The notes below the pieces were generated by a model that saw only the letters and a list, made by a program, of their open reading frames with translations, was not told where the DNA came from and did no database searches. Source: Clarkia xantiana subsp. parviflora (taxonomy: Eukaryota; Streptophyta; Magnoliopsida; Myrtales; Onagraceae). From it: 64,000 nt of DNA. Shown here piece after piece: positions 23,146-34,709 of this stretch. The position numbers and the translations under genes were made by a program. Location of the stretch: NCBI GenBank assembly GCA_036873135.1, contig JAPTYO010000008.1:29166761-29230760 (forward strand), read 5' to 3'. Every line of letters starts with the position of its first letter. The first letter of the stretch is position 1.

Positions 23146-24274
23146 CCGCCAGAGTACACACAAGTCTGAAATCAGCCACAATGATACTGTAAGTTTTACT
23201 ACTTAAACTTTTAATTGCAATTTATGGTTAAAATATAAGTAGTGATACACTTATTAACCATGTAAAGTATATACACGGTAATATGTCATACTGTAAAGGG
23301 AAAAGTATGTAAAACATGCAAGATGTTTGAAAAAGATGGTTATATGGACCAATATTTTTAAAACGTACAACATGTTTGAAAAAGATGGTTTTATGGACAA
23401 AAATGTTTTAAAATGTACAACAAACTTACCAAAGATGGTAAAATGACGTATCATCTATTTGTTGTCACTAGTCTCATTATGTGGAAACGTGCATATCAAG
23501 TTTTTAAAATATAATAATAATTATTATTAGTATCTACTACATCCACCCATTAGTAATCATTGTTATGTATAAATTAACTTCTTTCTTTAATTATTATTTT
23601 TTTTCTAAAAATGTGTTCCGCACGTGTCTAACAAGTGGACGATATGTCATTTTAACATCTTTTGTAAGTTTGTTGTACATTTTAATACATATTGGTCCAT
23701 AAAACCATCTTTTTCAAACATGTTGTACATTTAAAACATATTGGTACATAAAACCATATTTTTCAAACACGTTGTATGTTTTACATATTTTTCCCTTATT
23801 ATATAGATAAAATATAAAAATATGTAGTCAAATATAGTTTCTACATTTTTATCAACATGCCGTTTTTGTTTGTTTTAATTTGTATTTTGATTTAAAAACG
23901 TAAAAATGCACGTTTTTACGGCTAATTATATATATATATATGTGTGTGTAAATACTTATATATATATATATATATTTATATGTAAAATTATTATTTTTAA
24001 AATTTCAAATTCATGGAATGATATTTTACCACCTTTAGAAACATGTTGTACATTTAAAACATATTGGTCTATAAAACCATATTTTTCAAACATGTTGCAT
24101 GTTTTACATATTTTTCCCTTATTATATAGATAAAATAAAATATATAGTCAAATATAGTTTCTACATTTTTATCAACATGCCGTTTTTGTTTGTTTTAATT
24201 CGTATTTTGATTTAAAAACGAAAAAATGCACGTTTTTACGTCTAATTATATATATATATATGTGTGTAAATACT

Positions 24275-24305
<31 letters not shown>

Positions 24306-24575
24306 TTATATGTACAATTATTATTTTTAAAATTTCAAATTCATGGAATGATATTTTACCACCTTTAGAAACATGTTGTATATTTAAAACATATTGGTCT
24401 ATAAAACCATATTTTTCAAACATGTTGCATGTTTTACGTATTTTTCCCTTATTATATAGATAAAATATAAAAATATGTAGTCAAATATAGTTTCAAAATT
24501 TTTATCAACGTGCCGTTTTTTTTTGTTTTAATTCATATTTTGATTTAAAAACGTAAAAATGCACGTTTTTACGGC

Positions 24576-24624
<49 letters not shown>

Positions 24625-24629
24625 AAATA

Positions 24630-24674
<45 letters not shown>

Positions 24675-24985
24675 ATATATATATTTATATGTACAATTAT
24701 TATTTTTAAAATTTCAAATTCATGGAATGATATTTTACCACCTTTAGAAACATGTTGTACATTTAAAATATATTGGTCCATAAAACCATATTTTTCAAAC
24801 ATGTTGCATGTTTTACATATTTTTCCCTTATTATATAGATAAAATATAAAAATATGTAGTCAAATATAGTTTCTACATTTTTATCAACGTGCCGTTTTTG
24901 TTTGTTTTAATTCGTATTTTGATTTAAAAACGTAAAAATTACGACTAATTATATATATATATATATATATGTGTGTGTGCAAATA

Positions 24986-25038
<53 letters not shown>

Positions 25039-25629
25039 GTACAATTATTATTTTTAAAATTTCAAATTCATGGAATGACATTTTACCACCTATAGAAACA
25101 TGTTGTACATTTAAAACATATTGGTCCATAAAACCATATTTTTCAAACATGTTGCATGTTTTACATATTTTTCCCTTATTATATAGATAAAATATAAAAA
25201 TATGTAGTCAAATATAGTTTCTACATTTTTATCAACATGCCATTTTTGTTTGTTTTAATTCGTATTTTGATTTAAAAACGTAAAAACGCACGTTTTTACG
25301 GCTAATTGTATATATATATGTGTGTGTAAATACTTATATATATATATTTATATGTACAATTATTATTTTTAGATTTTCAAATTCATGGAATGATATATTA
25401 CCACCTTTAGAAACATGTTGTACATTTAAAACATATTGGTCCATAAAACCATATTTTTCAAACACGTTGTATGTTTTACATATTTTTCCCTTATTATATA
25501 GATAAAATATAAAAATATGTAGTCAAATATAGTTTCTACATTTTTATCAACATGTCGTTTTTGTTTGTTTTAATTTGTATTTTGATTTAAAAAACGTAAA
25601 AATGCACGTTTTTACGGCTAATTATATAC

Positions 25630-25676
<47 letters not shown>

Positions 25677-27858
25677 AATGTAATGTGTATTATGTTACAT
25701 TTTATTATTAATCAAATAGTCGGCCAATATGCATATATTATTCATGTTTAGTAATTTGGACATTCATGATGATAGGTTGAAAAACCTACTATGAGACAGT
25801 GCTTGGTTCGATCATACTGTATGTGGAAGATCGACCCGCTAACTAGCAATTACGTCGAGGCAACGGGTTTCAAGTTTGCAGGCAAGACATCTGCTATAAA
25901 GTTAGATCATGCACTACTTCATGCACTAGCCGAGAGGTGGCGTCCAGAGACACACACGTTTCACCTTCCACAAGGTGAAATGACTATCACCCTACAAGAT
26001 GTGTCTATGATTTTAGGGTTACGACCTGACGGTATGCCGGTAACTGATTTCTACCGGAGACATATTGAGGAGAGAGAAGATACAGGTGAAGAGGAAGACC
26101 TCAAAAACCGTATAAATGAAGCCACTGCTAACGCGTTCTACGATTGCTTCGGGACCGTACCCGATATAAAGAATTTAAGAGGAACAAGAATGGAGTGTAA
26201 AGTAACGTATTTAGATCGATGGAGAGTAGAATATGGTGAGGATGATTATGAAACGACAAATCACGTTGAAGCATTACGTAGGGCAAGAGCATATATAATG
26301 ATCCTTCTAGGTGAATGTCTATTAGCTAATTCTAGCCAAGGGCATATACCTATGGAATACGCACATTTTTTGCGTGATCTTGGTGAGTGTAGTCAATTCA
26401 GCTGGGCATCAGCTATATTGGGCTTAACGTACAGAGGTCTCTGTAAGTGGACCACCAAAAAAGACCAAGTAGATCTCCCGGTTTGCGGTGTCCTCCTACA
26501 GGTATTAAGAATATTTTGAAATACAATGTTTACAGGTTTGTATTGACGGCGTGCTAATTTGAACCGTAATGCAGGTCTGGTGTTGGACGCGTATTGCAGT
26601 TGGCAGACCGAAAATGGTGAATCCCCCTGACATTTATGAAACTGTCGGTTGTTGGTGGGTAGGAGCGAAGACCCGAAAAGAAAATGTGGTACCTCTTTCT
26701 CGTTTCTATTATCGGGATCAGTTGATTAACATGAAAAAATCAGGGGTAACAAAAAATTTATGTTTATAATATTTCCAGTGTTAATTAAAGTTGTCATGTA
26801 TATAAAGTAATTATATTACTGTCACTTGCAGATTCGTTGGGAGCCGTACTCGGACGATGTAAAGGCGCGCGTGGCTCCAGTCTGCCGGGAGAGTTGGGAC
26901 TTGCCTAAAATGCGGCTTCCTATGATCCACTTCAATTGCGTGGAATGGCAAAGGGCTGATCGAGTGTATCGACAACTTGGCTTGCCTCAACCAATCCCCG
27001 AAAACTTTCCCATTACTCGACGAGAATGGGATGGTCTCCATGCTAAAAGTGAAAAGTGGATGAAGACATCTACGAAAACCTGGGAACAAAAGCATGCGAA
27101 GTACATCTTGAAGTGGAATAGACATTGGGAAGATTATGAAGATCCTGTTCTTATAGGAGCAGAATACATGGTCTACATGTGTTGGTACGCATCTGTCACT
27201 AGGAACATCGTATATTACGATGATTTCCCACCAACTAATGAATCAACTAATGAAGAGTCCCCAACAACTAATGAAGAGCTCCCACCAAGTGAGACACCAA
27301 ACTTGCCGACCCAAGAACCCTTGCAGACGCAACCACACTTGACGATGCAAGGCTATTTTGACCCACACGGACAGTCCCAACAAGTGCTGGTATATGTTTT
27401 TTTTTTACAATTATATAAAATCACTATAAACTTATATATGAGATAATTTTTTCTTAAAATAAATGTTATGTTATTGTGTGTAGTTACGCCAAATCGAACG
27501 TATGCTAAAAACTTCCCGGAAGGCGCTGCTTGAAACAGAGGATCTGTACATCACGAAATGCCTACAGGAAAATATTGAACACGCACGTGTTGCGTTTGAA
27601 GAAGTCGGGATGCGTAGACATTTTGATGTTTTAATGTCGCAGGAAGTGAACCAAGATAGCGACGAGGATGAGCCGCATATTGCCCAAACAGCCGTTTATA
27701 GCACGCAACCTCCGTTATCTACACAAGACACACAGAATCCGTGGGATGGAGCGGGGTATCGGCCATACATACCTTCTCAAAATTTATGGCCCAATACGGG
27801 TGGTCAAGGCTCATGGGCCAATACGGGTGGTCAAGACCAATGGTTCAATACGCGTTGA
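23069..27858 (+). CDS. Plant mobile domain (PMD) protein, transposon-borne, five exons
   Basis: Exons 23069-23188, 25776-26501, 26575-26745, 26832-27389 and 27484-27858, all with AG/GT boundaries and phase 0, give 649 residues with no internal stop. Exon 1 encodes a basic Ser/Arg-rich N-terminus. Exon 2 holds the plant mobile domain: DHALLHALAERWRPETHTFH, LPQGEMTITLQDVSMILGL, DGMPVTDFY, and further on LGLTYRGLC. This is the domain of the Arabidopsis nuclear proteins MAIN and MAIL1 and of many transposon-borne relatives. Exons 3-4 continue the domain (ETVGCWWVGAKTR, ENFPITRREWDGL). Exon 5 is a Gln/Asn/Gly-rich tail ending in a short repeat of NTGGQ. Its role in transposition is unknown. The intact frame suggests recent function. 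Confidence 0.88.
23797..25670. repeat. Tandem repeat of about 320-380 bp in PMD intron 1
   Basis: Five full units and one partial unit start near 23797, 24119, 24451, 24829, 25179 and 25494 with ATTATATAGATAAAATA. Each contains ACGTTTTTACGGCTAATTA, then TA and TG microsatellites, then CATGGAATGATATTTTACC. Length differences come mostly from the TA/TG stretches. The array makes intron 1 about 2.6 kb long. The open frames across it are repeat artefacts. Confidence 0.85.
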
Positions 27859-27984
27859 AATATTATGATTTCCTCCTTTCGAATGTAATATGTATTAATA
27901 AGTTAAGACTATTCGTAACATTTATTTACTCAAAATTTTTGTTCGTTTCTAAAATTCGAAATGCTCCAAAAAAAACTTCATAAA

Positions 27985-28595
27985 GTATGTGACCGTAAAA
28001 ACGTAAAATTAGAGTAATTCGTATAAATTCTATGATACTTTTATTCCGTCACCGTTTGCACCGTTGGGTTTCTATATACAGTTAGAACTTGTAGTTAAAA
28101 AATCATATGTTTTGAAGGAGGTACCAAAAAATGAAATTTGGCCAAATTAGAGCGTTTTAGGGGGGTCAAACAACATTATGGAGTGAAAACCCAAAAATTC
28201 GAATTTCTTAAAAAAAATTAAGAAAATTATAGAATGTTAATTACGTTACAAAATGCTTAAGTTTCAAGTTTCGTTGCGTTTGGAATTGTAGATAATCGGC
28301 AATCATCCGTCAAAGTTCATACAATATGTGACCGTAAAAACGTAAAATTAGAGTAATTCGTATAAATTCTATGATACTTTTATTCCGTCACCGTTTGCAC
28401 CGTTGGGTTTCTATATACAGTCAGAACTCGTAGTTAAAAAATCATATGTTTTGAAGGAGGTACCAAAAAATGAAATTTGGCCAAATTAGAGCGTTTTAGG
28501 GGGGTCAAACAGCATTATGGAGTGAAAACCCAAAAATTCGAATTTCTTAAAAAAAATTAAGAAAATTATAGAATGTTAATTACGTTACAAAAAAA
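27985..28595. repeat. Direct duplication of a roughly 270-bp block, period about 338 bp
   Basis: The block starting TATGTGACCGTAAAAACG occurs at about 27985 and 28323 and is almost identical between copies. It ends just before the satellite-like array. No coding frame. Confidence 0.8.
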
Positions 28596-31360
28596 TGTTA
28601 TAGCATTCTCATCTACGTACGCAAAAAAAAAATTATTATAATTTCAAAATATTTGTTTCATATATTTATGTATACTTGTAAAAATTATCATTGACAATAA
28701 TAATTATGTTAAATGTTGTCTTATTTTGAAAAAAAAAACACATAATAATGTTAATACTTATAGTATTTTAATCTACGTACGCAAAAATAAAAAGAATCAG
28801 TGTAATTTAAAATATTAGTTTCATATCTACATGTATAGTTTTAAAAACTATCGTTGAACAACATTATGTTACATGTTGTCTTACTTTGAAAAAAAAAGGC
28901 ATAATATTGTTGATATTTATAGCATTATAATCTACGTACGCAAAAAAAAAATAGTACAATTTCAAAATATTTGTTTCATATATTTATGTATACGTGTAAG
29001 AATTATCATTGACAAAAATAATTATGTTAAATGTTGTCTTATTTTGAAAAAAAAAACACATAATAATGTTAATACTTATAGTATTCTAATCTACGTACGC
29101 AAAAATAAAAAGAATCAGTGTAATTTAAAATATTAGTTTCATATCTACATGTATAGTTTTAAAAACTATCGTTGAACAACATTATGTTACATGTTGTCTT
29201 ACTTTGAAAAAAAACGCATAATATTGTTGATATTTATAACATTATAATCTACGTACGCAAAAAAAAAAAAATAGTACAATTTCAAAATATTTGTTTCATA
29301 TATTTATGTATACTTGTAAGAATTATCATTGACAAAAATAATTATGTTAAATGTTGTCTTATTTTGAAGAAAAAAAACACATAATAATGTTAATACTTAT
29401 AGTATTCTAATCTACGTACGCAAAAATAAAAAGAATCAGTGTAATTTAAAATATTAGTTTCATATCTACATGTATAGTTTTAAAAACTATCGTTGAACAA
29501 CATTATGTTACATGTTGTCTTACTTTGAAAAAAAAAAACGCATAATATTGTTGATATTTACAGCATTATAATCTACGTACGCAAAAAAAAAAAAAAAATA
29601 GTACAGTTTCAAAATATTTGTTTCATATATTTATGTATACTTGTAAGAATTATCATTGACAAAAATAATTATGTTAAATGTTGTCTTATTTTGAAAAAAA
29701 AAACACATAACAATGTTAATACTTATAGTATTCTAATCTATGTACGCAAAAATAAAAAGAATCAGTGTAATTTAAAATATTAGTTTCATATCTACATGTA
29801 TAGTTTTAAAAACTATCGTTGAACAACATTATGTTACATGTTGTCTTACTTTGAAAAAAAAAACGCATAATATTGTTGATATTTATAGCATTATAATCTA
29901 CGTACGCAAAAAAAAAAAATAGTACAATTTCAAAATATTTGTTTCATATATTTATGTATACTTGTAAGAATTATCATTGACAAAAATAATTATGTTAAAT
30001 GTTGTCTTATTTTGAAAAAAAAAAACACATAATAATGTTAATACTTATAGTATTCTAATCTACGTACACAAAAATAAAAAGAATCAGTGTAATTTAAAAT
30101 ATTAGTTTCATATCTACATGTATAGTTTTAAAAACTATCGTTGAACAACATTATGTTACATGTTGTCTTACTTTGAAAAAAAAACGCATAATATTGTTGA
30201 TATTTATAGCATTATAATCTACGTACGCAAAAAAAAAAAAAAATAGTACAATTTCAAAATATTTGTTTCATATATTTATGTATACTTGTAAGAATTATCA
30301 TTGACAAAAATAATTATGTTAAATGTTGTCTTATTTTGAAAAAAAAAAACACATAATAATGTTAATACTTATAGTATTCTAATCTACGTACGCAAAAATA
30401 AAAAGAATCAGTGTAATTTAAAATATTAGTTTCATATCTACATGTATAGTTTTAAAAACTATCGTTGAACAACATTATGTTACATGTTGTCTTACTTTGA
30501 AAAAAAAAAACGCATAATATTGTTGATATTTATAGCATTATAATCTACGTACGCAAAAAAAAAAAATATAATTTCAAAATATTTGTTTCATATATTTATG
30601 TATACTCGTAAAAATTATCATTGACAAAAATAATTATGTTAAATGTTGTCTTATTTTGAAAAAAAAAACACATAATAATGTTAATACTTATAGTATTCTA
30701 ATCTACGTACGCAAAAATAAAAAGAATCAGTGTAATTTAAAATATTACTTTCATATCTCCATGTATAGTTTTAAAAACTATCGTTGAACAAAAATATGTT
30801 AAATGTTGTCTTACTTTGAAAAAAAAACACATAATAATGTTGATATTTATAGCATTCTCATCTACATACGCAAAAATAAAAAATTCAATATAATTTCAAA
30901 ATTTTTGTTTCATATATTTATGTATAGTTGTAAAAACTATCATTGACAGCAAAATTATGTTACATGTAGTCTTATTTTGAAAAAACAAACTAATAATAAT
31001 GTTGATGTTTATAGCATTATAATCTACGCACGCAAAATTAAAAAGAATCAGTATAATTTAAAATATATGTTCATATCTCCATATATAGTTTTAAAAAATA
31101 TCATTGACAACAAAATTATGTTACATGTTGTCTTATTTTGAAAAACAAAAAAAGCTAATAATAATATTGATATTTATAGCATTCTAATCTACGTACCCAA
31201 AAATAATTATCGATATAATTTCAAATTTTTTGTTTCATATTTCCATATATAGTTGTAAAAACTATCATTGACAACAAAATTATGTTACATGTTGTCTTAT
31301 TTTGAAAAAAAAAAAACACATAATAATGTTAATACCTATAGCATTCTAACATACGTACGC
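28596..31360. repeat. Satellite-like array of about 18 monomers of 155-163 bp
   Basis: Every monomer holds the key CTACGTACGC near its start (for example 28611, 28774, 28931, 29091 and onward to 31352), followed by TTTCATAT and ATGTTGTCTTA. In the central part two types alternate. One has TATTTATGTATACTTGTAAG and the other has ATCTACATGTATAGTTTTAA, giving a dimer of about 320 bp. The rightmost four monomers are more diverged and do not alternate. No protein-coding signal. Confidence 0.88.
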
Positions 31361-31412
31361 ATCATACTGTCTACCATTATAACATATATGTATATCTTCA
31401 AACTTAGTAAAT

Positions 31413-31490
31413 TTATAGGAGAGGTGCAGATGATACCATAAGTTGCTTCCCGCGAGCAGTTCTCCTACTTGAACTTCCTTCAGCAGCCAT
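31413..31490 (-). pseudogene. Mirror copy of the PMD start in the right TIR
   Basis: On the minus strand the right TIR repeats the promoter, leader and start of the PMD gene. It reads MAAEGSSSRRTARG onward for 25 residues and then stops at TAA where the TIR ends. It would be transcribed leftward into the satellite array, antisense to the element gene. Confidence 0.7.
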
Positions 31491-31890
31491 TGAGTAGATG
31501 AACTTTTGAAATTTTTAAATGTAAGAGAGTAGGAAATTGTTAGAGAGTAGTGAATTGTATGAGGTATGAAGTTAGATAGTGGTGGGTTGTATGTGTATAT
31601 ATAGAGAAAGAAATAATGATTTAAAAAAAAAAAAATTCGAATCTGTTTGAAAAAAAAAAATAATAATTTGACTGGTCAATCAGACCGGTCCGTGACCGGT
31701 CAGTGACCGGTCATATCAGCCAGCAAGGGACCCCTTGCTGGCTGGCCAGATTCCCTTGGTTATTACCAAGGGAATCCAATGTCCCTTGGCCGGGCCCCCC
31801 CGATCCGGCCAGACCCAAATTTGAATTTTTTTTTTTTAAGCCTATATTTGGGTTTGGTTCTGCATGTAGACTTATTTTGGTCAAAAACTC
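31413..31890 (-). repeat. Right terminal inverted repeat of the Mutator-like element
   Basis: 478 bp, inverted copy of 22643-23145. It has three GACCGGTC palindromes (31683, 31694, 31705) where the left copy has four. It also has a private hairpin, GATTCCCTTGG paired with CCAAGGGAATC (about 31750-31778), that the left copy lacks. Confidence 0.9.
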
Positions 31891-31899
31891 CTAGATCTA

Positions 31900-32820
31900 C
31901 TTAAAACTTTAATCTTTGCTTTAATTTTTCCTATACGATTTACTTTTTTTTTGTTTTGTTTCCGAACCTACTAGCTTTTGTTATTCTTGGCAAAAAAAAA
32001 AATAAATAAAAAAACTAGCTTTATTAGGGAAAAAAAAACTCGCTATATTTTGAGTCTTTATAGAAGAAAGTAATTAGTTTCTTTTTTTCAATAATCAATT
32101 CTTTAAATATTTATAGCAAAAAAAAAATAATATTTAAACGTTCTATTTATTACTTCTTCTTTTTTCGACTAATTCGAATATATGATTTTTTTGTCCATCA
32201 AATTATCACTATTTGATTAGTGTTTTTTAGTAAATTTATACATGTATATAAATATTGTTTACTTATTCTTGTTATTGTAGAAATAATCTGACATTTAATA
32301 ATACTAAACTTTTACTTTTTTAAATTCATTCAAATCTTTTGATTTTGACTCTTAATAAACATAATAAAATCATTTTTATACCCAATGTAAAAACATTTTC
32401 TACAATCAAATTAATTAATTTAAGTACTGAATTCTTGATGATTCTATCTTTCATTTTATAATTATTATTTTTAGATTTATAAGAATTATTTAATGCTTAT
32501 CAAAACTACAATAGTTCATATATCTTCTTTTTAAGTTGAGAACTTTTTATTTTTCAAAATTAATAGTTTGTCGAGCGTAGATTAAACAAATTAGCTAATT
32601 ATATCAATGTAAGTGTAATATTATATGAACTAAAACTAAATAATTAAAAAATATTTTTAAAAATTAATAAGTAATGAGTAATTTCACTTAAAAAAATTCT
32701 TAGATATACATTTTAAATAAATTGCATTACTTCAATTTAAATTGAATGGCATTTTTTTTAATGAAAAATGACCCTTATTATATTTCGCTTTAGGCCTCAA
32801 AAGTTGTTGAGACGGCCCTG
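31900..32820. other. Right part of the decayed hAT element
   Basis: AT-rich, non-coding sequence between the right TSD of the Mutator-like element and the hAT end. No transposase remnant was recognised. Confidence 0.5.
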
Positions 32821-32828
32821 GTCAGAAC

Positions 32829-33006
32829 AGAAACTAGTTTATCATATTGGCGCAGCTGAAACTGCAAATGAACTAAGAAATTAATATTTGAAGTTTGGTA
32901 TAGATTGAATGGACAATTAGATATTTATGATGGATATAACTAATGATCAAGATTGAGAAATAATGAATGATCAAGATTTATAGCGGAATGACATATATAT
33001 ATATAT

Positions 33007-33059
<53 letters not shown>

Positions 33060-33394
33060 GGTGATGGTTATAACAATGATTATGCACTCAATACCATAAC
33101 CGTAATCATTGTGGGTATAAAAATCATCAGAATAACCGCACCACACCATAATTTGCAATTAACCTTAATCATATCGATAAATAGTACAAATAACCATGGT
33201 TATTTAATTTTTACCGCACCATTACTGGCCTAATCAGATTATGTACTTCTTTCACCAAGTTACTTGAAGTACCTGATAGGATTTGCATTTCCATGAACAA
33301 AAATAAAACATCATCAACTGGGAACAAAAATAAAACTTCATGAAGAAACTTCCGATCAGAACCAAAATACCCAGCCAGGTAAGGATTAGGCCTC
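32829..33394. other. AT-rich intergenic sequence with a TA microsatellite and one small open frame
   Basis: A TA run covers about 32994-33056. A 61-codon minus-strand frame (33396-33211, MRPNPYLAGY) starts right at the edge of the duplicated kinase promoter. It has a possible splice donor after codon 42. I do not recognise the product and cannot tell whether it is expressed. Confidence 0.35.
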
Positions 33395-33792
33395 AAACAA
33401 GATTAATTTATTATTCATTGTGTGCTCGAGCTGATCCTTCACCCCTTGAATCACAAAACACAAACACGCAAAGGTTTTTCTTTTTTCTATATTTTTTTTC
33501 TTGGAGGGTATGAAGCAAGCCAGCAGTCAAATTGGTTGATGATGAAAGCAAGGCACCGAGTGGAACTGTCCACAACTCTCTCTCTCTCTCTCCCTGCCTT
33601 CTTCTTCTGTCTCTCCCTCTTGTTTACTGTACCGCATTAGTGATTAGTATTGGTTTCCTCTTAAAGACAGTTAGTTGGCTTGTCTTTTTATGGCCGCCTT
33701 CCTTTATGGCGGTTTTATTTCCCTCCATTCCATTATTCTCTATCTTTACGGGGTTTTTTCACTTCATGGCCGCCTTTAGATTCCACGACTAA
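33395..33792 (-). repeat. Diverged duplicate of the kinase promoter and leader region
   Basis: Collinear with 21771-22140 in the same orientation. Both share TGTGCTCGAGCTGAT, the CT-dinucleotide tract, CTTCTTCTTC, and CCTTCCTTTNTGGCGGTTTT, with many substitutions and small indels. No kinase coding sequence follows on its left. Confidence 0.75.
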
Positions 33793-33869
33793 TGTTCTAC
33801 GTGCCAAGTACGGTGTCTTCGAAACATGTACTATCAATGGAATTAGAATAACCAATTAGTAGTGTACTA

Positions 33870-34666
33870 TGTTGCGTCCTGGATGAACTGGGTCATGGGG
33901 ACGCGTCTGTTCGTATGGTTGTGCGGGTTTTCGGGCTGTAACCCTTCGTCTGGAAGAGGTTTGGGCCACTGGCGAGTGTTCGGTTGACTCCCGTAAAGGT
34001 CTGTGTCTCAAAGCGCGGTTGTGTCTCGGGGGCGTCTGAGTCTCGGAAAGGCAGTGATCTGTGCACAAGTCTGAACGTTTGGGCGACGATTCCTGCACAA
34101 AGGACCAGTGCTAGCACGGAGAGGGGGGGGTGGTGCTAGCGGAGCCCTCTCCGAAGCTTAAGTCACTATAGGGCTAAAAGAGTAATTTCTAGAGAGAGAA
34201 TATTTCTAGAGAGAAGTCAGAGCTCAAAATACCAAAGTTGGGCAAATGAGAGGATGTATGAAAATGGGTGGCCAAGGCCTCCTATTTATAGGCTTTCTTG
34301 GGACCGGACCCGGTTTTAAAGCGGTTTGATGACGGTTCACAAACAAGCGGTAACCGTCATCCATATTGGCAATGCGCGAACTTGACTTCTCTACACGTAA
34401 CGGTAATCGCGGAAACAGTAATCACACGATACCCGCAATGCAATCCGGACCTCGTCGAATTTGGGCAATTCGGCGAGGTCCGGATTGCAAGCAACCCGGA
34501 CCTCCAGATTGCTTTACGCAATCCGGAGGTCCGGTCCGGACGCGCGTAACGCACTTCCGGACCGTTTTGACCCTTTGGGAGACGTTTTCCGAGCCGAGGT
34601 GTAATTTTAACGTGTTTACGAGGCCCGAAATATAAATACGAACTCGAATTGGGCACATATCCATCA
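33870..34666 (-). repeat. 3' LTR of element C
   Basis: 797 bp. On the minus strand it begins TGATGGATATGTGCCC and ends CAGGACGCAACA. TATA box at about 34282-34292. Hairpin GCTAGCAC (34110-34117) with GTGCTAGC (34133-34140) around a G run. A second inverted pair, GGAGAGGG (34118-34125) with CCCTCTCC (34145-34152), could form a pseudoknot with the first. The U3 part (34440-34535) is rich in TCCGGA-type inverted motifs. Homologous to the LTRs of D. Confidence 0.88.
34282..34292 (-). promoter_or_regulatory. TATA box in LTR C
   Basis: Minus strand reads CCTATAAATAGG. The same motif is present at matching positions in both D LTRs (near 37896 and 57127). Confidence 0.6.
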
Positions 34667-34709
34667 CTTGCCCCCGAGTCAAGTAACGGTTAAAAACCTT
34701 TCTTGACTC
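34667..34709 (-). promoter_or_regulatory. Polypurine tract and hairpin of element C
   Basis: In element sense: GAGTCAAG (34709-34702), inner stem GGTT with AACC, CTTGACTC (34683-34676), then GGGGGCAAG and the LTR start TGATGG. The purine tract directly before the LTR is the primer for plus-strand synthesis. The nested hairpin ends exactly where the G run begins. Confidence 0.7.

Larger units (their letters stand above)
22643..31890 (+). mobile_element. 9.25-kb Mutator-like element carrying a plant mobile domain gene
   Basis: About 480-500-bp terminal inverted repeats (22643-23145 and 31413-31890) start GAGTTTTTGACC at both ends. A perfect 9-bp TSD CTAGATCTA flanks it (22634-22642 and 31891-31899). 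These features define a Mutator-like element. It carries one complete gene (23069-27858), a long intronic tandem repeat, a duplicated 338-bp block and a satellite-like array. No MURA-type transposase, nuclease or zinc-finger protein was found, so movement would need transposase in trans unless the mobile domain protein has an unknown role. Confidence 0.9.
22488..32820. mobile_element. Decayed hAT-like element (dTip100 type ends), split by a Mutator-like element
   Basis: The left end reads CAGTGCCGACTCAAGG and runs into GCTTTAGGCCTCC. The right end, inverted, reads CAGGGCCGTCTCAAC and TTGAGGCCTAAAGC. These are the ends typical of dTip100-like hAT elements (CAGGGCCG). Flanking 8-mers ATCGGAAC and GTCAGAAC (32821-32828) match at 6 of 8, as expected for an old 8-bp TSD. 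Without the inserted element only about 1.1 kb remains and no transposase was seen. Confidence 0.6.

Noticed and set aside
24559..25190. Tyr/Ile-rich open frames on both strands
   Set aside because: They are translations of TA/TG microsatellites inside the intronic tandem repeat.
32994..33056. TA run as a regulatory element
   Set aside because: Simple microsatellite, no further support.
33870..34666. C and D LTRs as the two ends of one element
   Set aside because: Flanking TSDs and the position of PPT relative to both LTRs show two separate elements.
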